Origin: Chloroflexota bacterium
GTDB lineage: Bacteria; Chloroflexota; Anaerolineae; B4-G1; SLSP01
Reading direction: 5' to 3'
DNA: 9,101 nucleotides
Assembly: GCA_022707665.1 (NCBI GenBank)
Contig: JAKJAE010000081.1
Coordinates: 358 to 9,458, forward strand
In this document: one piece after another, positions 6,274 to 9,101 of the stretch
Numbering within the stretch: position 1 is the first letter of the stretch
Layout: each line of letters starts with the position of its first letter
Notes under the pieces: model-generated
Told to the model about the DNA's origin: nothing
Database searches by the model: none
Seen by the model: only the letters and a program-made list of their open reading frames with translations
Position numbers and translations under genes: made by a program

Positions 6274-7494
6274 ATGACGATCAAGGACTACGCTATCCTG
6301 CGGGACCTGGCCGAGCGCTATCGCGAGATCGCGGCAGACCCGGTGATGGACGTGCGTCGCGACCTCTGGCGGCGCCACAACAGCCTCAAGCGGACGCGGC
6401 CCTTGATCTACGTCCGCGCGTTCGCCTGGCAAGAGATGCCGCAGTCACGCCTGCACTGCGACGACCCATTCTTCCGGAGCTACGAGGATTTCTTCAAACA
6501 GAGCCTTTTCCGCTATACCTTGGGGGATGACTTCATCTTCGAGCCGTGGGTGACCGTGCGTGCTGCTTGCATCACGCCGCCCGAGGGCGTCTGGGGGCTG
6601 GCCTCGCCGCGCACCCACAGCACCGAGGCGCGCGGATCCTTCGTCTGGGACGCCCCACTCAAGGCCGAAGAGGACGCTGAGCGGCTGATCGAGCCGCACC
6701 ACGTGATCGACGAGGCGGAGACCGCACGGCGCGTGGAGAAGCTGGACGATGCGATCGGCGACCTCCTTACGATCAACGTAGACCGGCAGCCGGCTTACGT
6801 CATGTGGGAAGGCGATATCTCAACGCAGCTCGTCTACCTGCGCGGGCTGGAGCAGGTGATGTGGGACATGATGGACCGGCCTGCGTGGCTGCACCGGCTG
6901 CTCGCGCGGATGCGCGACGGCATCCTACGCACGCATGAGGAGGCCGAAGCCGTGGGCGACTGGTCGTTGAGCGCGCACCAGAACCAGGCGATGCCCTATG
7001 CCGAGGAACTCGCGGATCCCGCCGCCAACCGGAACGGCGTCTCACGGCGCCAGCTCTGGGTCTTCATGGCCTCGCAGGAGACGACGGCAGTGGGCCCCAA
7101 GCAGTTTGAAGAATTCATGCTGCGCTACCAGATCCCGATCATGGCCCCCTTCGGCTTGGCGGCCTACGGCTGTTGCGAGGACCTGACGCGCAAGATCGAG
7201 GTATTGCGCCAGATTCCCAATCTGCGGCGGATCGCCGTCTCGCCGATGGCGGACGTGGCCAGGTGCGCCGCCCAGATCGGGCAGGACTACGTGCTCAGCT
7301 ACCGCCCGAGTCCCACGGACATGGTCGGCTACGGCTTCAACGCGGCAAAGGTCCGCGAGATGCTCACGCGCGACCTCGACGCCTGCGGCGACTGCCACGT
7401 CGACATCACGCTCAAAGACGTGGAAACGGTCCAGGGCGACCCCGACCGCATCCGCCGCTGGGTCGACGTCACGCGCGAGGTGCTCGGCACGTAG
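6274..7494 (+). CDS. Uroporphyrinogen decarboxylase-superfamily protein of unknown substrate
   Basis: A 406-residue protein in the URO-D/corrinoid methyltransferase superfamily, in a branch that is not haem biosynthesis. The C-terminal block is distinctive: YGCCEDLTRKIEVL (Cys300-Cys301-Glu302), then IPNLRRIAVSPMADVARCAAQIGQDYVLSYRPSP, then GDCHVDITLKDVETV (Cys374, His375, Asp377). From memory, this YGCCE...SP...KP pattern occurs in URO-D-like proteins encoded with sugar-catabolism genes in Firmicutes and Chloroflexota, with no proven reaction. In related methylcobamide methyltransferases Cys and His residues bind a catalytic zinc; Cys300/301, Cys331 and His375 are the candidates here, by inference only. 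No corrinoid-binding protein is encoded nearby. The ATG at 6274 lacks a good ribosome binding site and lies 9 nt after a long hairpin. It probably belongs to the sulfatase-HAD transcript. Stop is TAG, which also begins the first downstream palindrome. Confidence 0.85.
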   Translation: MTIKDYAILRDLAERYREIAADPVMDVRRDLWRRHNSLKRTRPLIYVRAFAWQEMPQSRLHCDDPFFRSYEDFFKQSLFRYTLGDDFIFEPWVTVRAACITPPEGVWGLASPRTHSTEARGSFVWDAPLKAEEDAERLIEPHHVIDEAETARRVEKLDDAIGDLLTINVDRQPAYVMWEGDISTQLVYLRGLEQVMWDMMDRPAWLHRLLARMRDGILRTHEEAEAVGDWSLSAHQNQAMPYAEELADPAANRNGVSRRQLWVFMASQETTAVGPKQFEEFMLRYQIPIMAPFGLAAYGCCEDLTRKIEVLRQIPNLRRIAVSPMADVARCAAQIGQDYVLSYRPSPTDMVGYGFNAAKVREMLTRDLDACGDCHVDITLKDVETVQGDPDRIRRWVDVTREVLGT

Positions 7495-7615
7495 GGCGAA
7501 CTTCCAGTTCGCCCCTCTGCTCCGGCATTCGCCCTGCAGTCTGACGTGGGGCGAACCGTCGTGTTCGCCTCTCTGCTCCGGACTTGCGGGCGAACCGTCG
7601 TGTTCGCCTCTCTGC
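7494..7615. repeat. Three REP-like palindromes between convergent genes
   Basis: GGGCGAAC paired with GTTCGCC(C/T) occurs three times: 7494-7514 (8-bp stem, 5-nt loop), 7549-7570 and 7588-7609 (7-bp stem plus a G-T pair, 6-nt loop). The 28-bp segments 7549-7576 and 7588-7615 are identical, spaced 39 bp; the first copy shares the stem and the following CTCTGCTCCGG but has a different loop. The first copy begins on the last base of the URO-D-like gene's stop codon. The location between two 3' ends and the repeated palindrome fit a REP-type element. There is no T-run, so terminator function is possible but unproven. Confidence 0.85.
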
Positions 7616-7623
7616 GCAGGCGC

Positions 7624-8439
7624 TCACCCCTTCTGCGCGCAGACGGTGAGCCAGACCGGAAGGCCGGCCCGGGGGTTACGGCGCCAGTCCATCAAGCCAG
7701 CGTCGATGCCCGGCTCATAGGAGTGCCCCTCCCAGAAGCGCGGATCCCTGGCAGGCGATTCGGCGATCCGACGGAGCACAAGCCCTGCCTCCGCTAACGG
7801 GTTCAGCAAGTCAGCCAGGGCCCAGTTGTACTCGTAAGAGCGCCCCCTCTCGTCATCCTCGACGGTGGGCCCGGTATCCCAGTAAGGCTTGGCCATCTGT
7901 AACGGCCCGCCCGTGTCGGCGGGAGTCTCGTCTAACCACGGACGCTAGAACGGGTGGATATCGTAGAAGACGTAGAACCCACCCGGCTTGAGGATTCGAC
8001 GCACCGATGCGAAGACCTGGTCAGGCCGGGTGATCCAGACGAAAAGGCCGTTGGTCGAGCAGACCAGATCGAAGGCAGCGTCGGGCAGGGGCGCAAGATC
8101 AGCAGCATCGGTCCTGTCGAAGTCGAGGGCCAGACCGAGCTGTTCTGCACGGCTGCGGGCCACATCGAGCTGGCCCTGGGAGATATCGGTCGCGGTAACA
8201 CGGGCACCGAGCCCCGCCAACGCGAAAGCCGCATAGGCGTCGCCCGTGCCGATGACGCAGGCGGACTTCCCCATCAGATTGCCCCCGTACGCACGAATCA
8301 TCGCGAGCGCCTTGCCCTCGAAGGCGAGCTCGGGCTCGGCGGCACAGCGGGTCCATAGCCCGTCGCGATCGCGGAGCTCGCGCCAGCGAGAGGCGAGCGC
8401 ATCCCAGTAGCGCCGGTTGGCTTCGTGCTCGTGTAACAT
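7624..8439 (-). pseudogene. Class I SAM-dependent methyltransferase interrupted by one in-frame TAG
   Basis: Read as one frame, this encodes about 271 positions of a class I methyltransferase, with a single amber codon at 7947-7945 (position 165). The N-terminal part (8439-7948) has the Rossmann SAM-binding motif CVIGTGDAYAAFALAG (VIGTGD, residues 62-67), acidic Asp85 in TATDIS, DLVCSTNGLFVW, and GGFYVFYDIHPF. After the TAG the same frame continues with RPWLDE and ...QMAKPYWDTGPT...FWEGHSYEPGID...NPRAGLPVWLTV, a sequence I recognise as the normal C-terminus of this methyltransferase family. No frame change or insertion is involved, so the lesion is one codon. The halves could also be translated separately, the C-terminal piece from ATG at 7896. 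The gene follows the nucleotidyltransferase by 25 bp, probably in one operon. The methyl acceptor is unknown. Confidence 0.85.
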
Positions 8440-8464
8440 AGCGACTCATACCTCAGACATGGTC

Positions 8465-9101
8465 CTACGATTCACCCAGGGGCAGCAGCGGCCGTGCCAC
8501 CACCGGCATCGCGTACTCGGGGAATCCCCGTTTGGCCCAAAAGGGATTGAAGCTCCACACCTGCCGGAGGAACACCTCCGGATCCAGGCCCGCGGCGGCC
8601 AAGGCCGCCTCGAGCCGCACGACAGCAACGCGGTCCTTCTCCCGGAGCTTCCACGTCGCGTGGATCAGACGGATGTTGGTCTTGAGCGCATAGTCGAGCC
8701 GGAGTCCCGCCGAATAGGCTCTGGTATCGTAGAAGTCCCTGGGCGCCGCGTCAAGCCAGGTCACCGGGAAGTAGGCTGTTCCCTCATCGCCGGCGTGGCG
8801 CCACATTGCGATCTCGCCGTCGAGCTCCAGACGGTTGAAGGCGGCGTGCAAGCCGTCCTTCGCGATCACGAGCATATCGATGTCATCGCGGAAGCTGGGG
8901 GTGTACCCGCGTTGTGCATAGTGCTCCATCAGCGCCGGCAGGACATCCAGCATATTAAGCGTGAAGCCATCGAGGTCATGGTGCTCGCGCAGGAACTGGC
9001 CCGCGACGAGGTCGAGCGTAAAGCCGCCCCAGATATAGGTCGTGGTCCCACATGCAACCGCTACCTCGTAGATATCCTTCAGGAATCCGAGGTAGCGCTG
9101 G
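8465..9101 (-). CDS. Nucleotidyltransferase, aminoglycoside/lincosamide-type (N-terminus outside window)
   Basis: The frame enters from the right edge and ends at TAG (8467-8465); 211 residues are visible, and only a short N-terminal piece is probably missing. Near the start of the visible part is IWGGFTLDLVAGQFLREHHDLDGFTLN, matching the GG(W/F)xxDxxxGxxxRxHxDxD signature of the small nucleotidyltransferases that include aminoglycoside 2''- and lincosamide adenylyltransferases; the DLD would be metal-binding acidic residues. Further on, DDIDMLVIAKDGL and later KTNIRLIHATWKLREKDRVAVVRLEAAL fit this group, in which a helical region follows the catalytic sheet. The activity may be transfer of AMP to a small molecule, but many relatives do not act on antibiotics, so resistance should not be assumed. 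It is followed after 25 bp by the methyltransferase gene. Confidence 0.7.
   Translation of the reverse strand, partial: QRYLGFLKDIYEVAVACGTTTYIWGGFTLDLVAGQFLREHHDLDGFTLNMLDVLPALMEHYAQRGYTPSFRDDIDMLVIAKDGLHAAFNRLELDGEIAMWRHAGDEGTAYFPVTWLDAAPRDFYDTRAYSAGLRLDYALKTNIRLIHATWKLREKDRVAVVRLEAALAAAGLDPEVFLRQVWSFNPFWAKRGFPEYAMPVVARPLLPLGES

Noticed and set aside
7494..7615. CRISPR array
   Set aside because: Only three short palindromic units with unequal spacing and related spacer sequence; no long identical repeats with unique spacers and no cas genes.
7945..7947. Pyrrolysine or general amber recoding as explanation for the split methyltransferase
   Set aside because: TAG ends several other intact genes in this window at expected lengths, and the surrounding sequence shows no dedicated insertion element I can recognise.

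Overview
The window looks like a piece of chromosome from a GC-rich, free-living bacterium, most likely a member of the Chloroflexota (Anaerolineae-like). This is an inference. The best clues are a membrane-anchored L,D-transpeptidase with a long Pro/Thr/Ala/Val linker before an SH3 domain, an architecture I associate with that phylum, an AcoX/COG3199-type NAD kinase-like protein, and short GGGCGAAC/GTTCGCCC palindromes between genes. No rRNA, tRNA, CRISPR array, integrase or transposase is visible. The DNA reads as ordinary chromosome with some accessory content.

Layout, left to right. (1) 1-767 (+): the 3' end of an aspartate kinase with two C-terminal ACT modules. (2) 905-1544 (+): a type II toxin-antitoxin pair, an AbrB/MazE-fold antitoxin overlapping a PIN-domain (VapC-like) toxin, with a recognisable promoter and a perfect 7-bp inverted repeat lying across its -10 region. 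(3) 1552-1614: a long inverted repeat between convergent genes. (4) 1632-2594 (-): the L,D-transpeptidase, apparently transcribed from a good promoter in an AT-rich island near 2751-2796 through a leader of about 165 nt. (5) 2980-4095 (+): the NAD kinase-like protein. (6) 4191-7494 (+): a probable operon of a cytosolic SGSH-like sulfatase, a HAD phosphatase overlapping it by 4 bp, and a URO-D-superfamily protein. A long hairpin sits just in front of the URO-D gene. (7) 7494-7615: three REP-like palindromes. (8) 7624-9101 (-): a nucleotidyltransferase (cut by the window end) followed by a class I SAM methyltransferase that is broken by one in-frame TAG.

How the genes may work together. The sulfatase, phosphatase and URO-D-like genes form one transcription unit that could act on a small sulfated, imported substrate such as a sulfated sugar. 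The substrate is not readable from sequence. The nucleotidyltransferase and methyltransferase are 25 bp apart, co-oriented and probably co-transcribed. The nucleotidyltransferase resembles the aminoglycoside/lincosamide-modifying class. The toxin-antitoxin pair, L,D-transpeptidase and NAD kinase-like gene look like independent units.

I did not find a clear new multi-gene system. The points most worth a second look are the amber-interrupted methyltransferase, the sulfatase/HAD/URO-D-like cluster with its unusual active-site details, and the hairpin that abuts the URO-D-like start codon and pairs fully only in the sense RNA.
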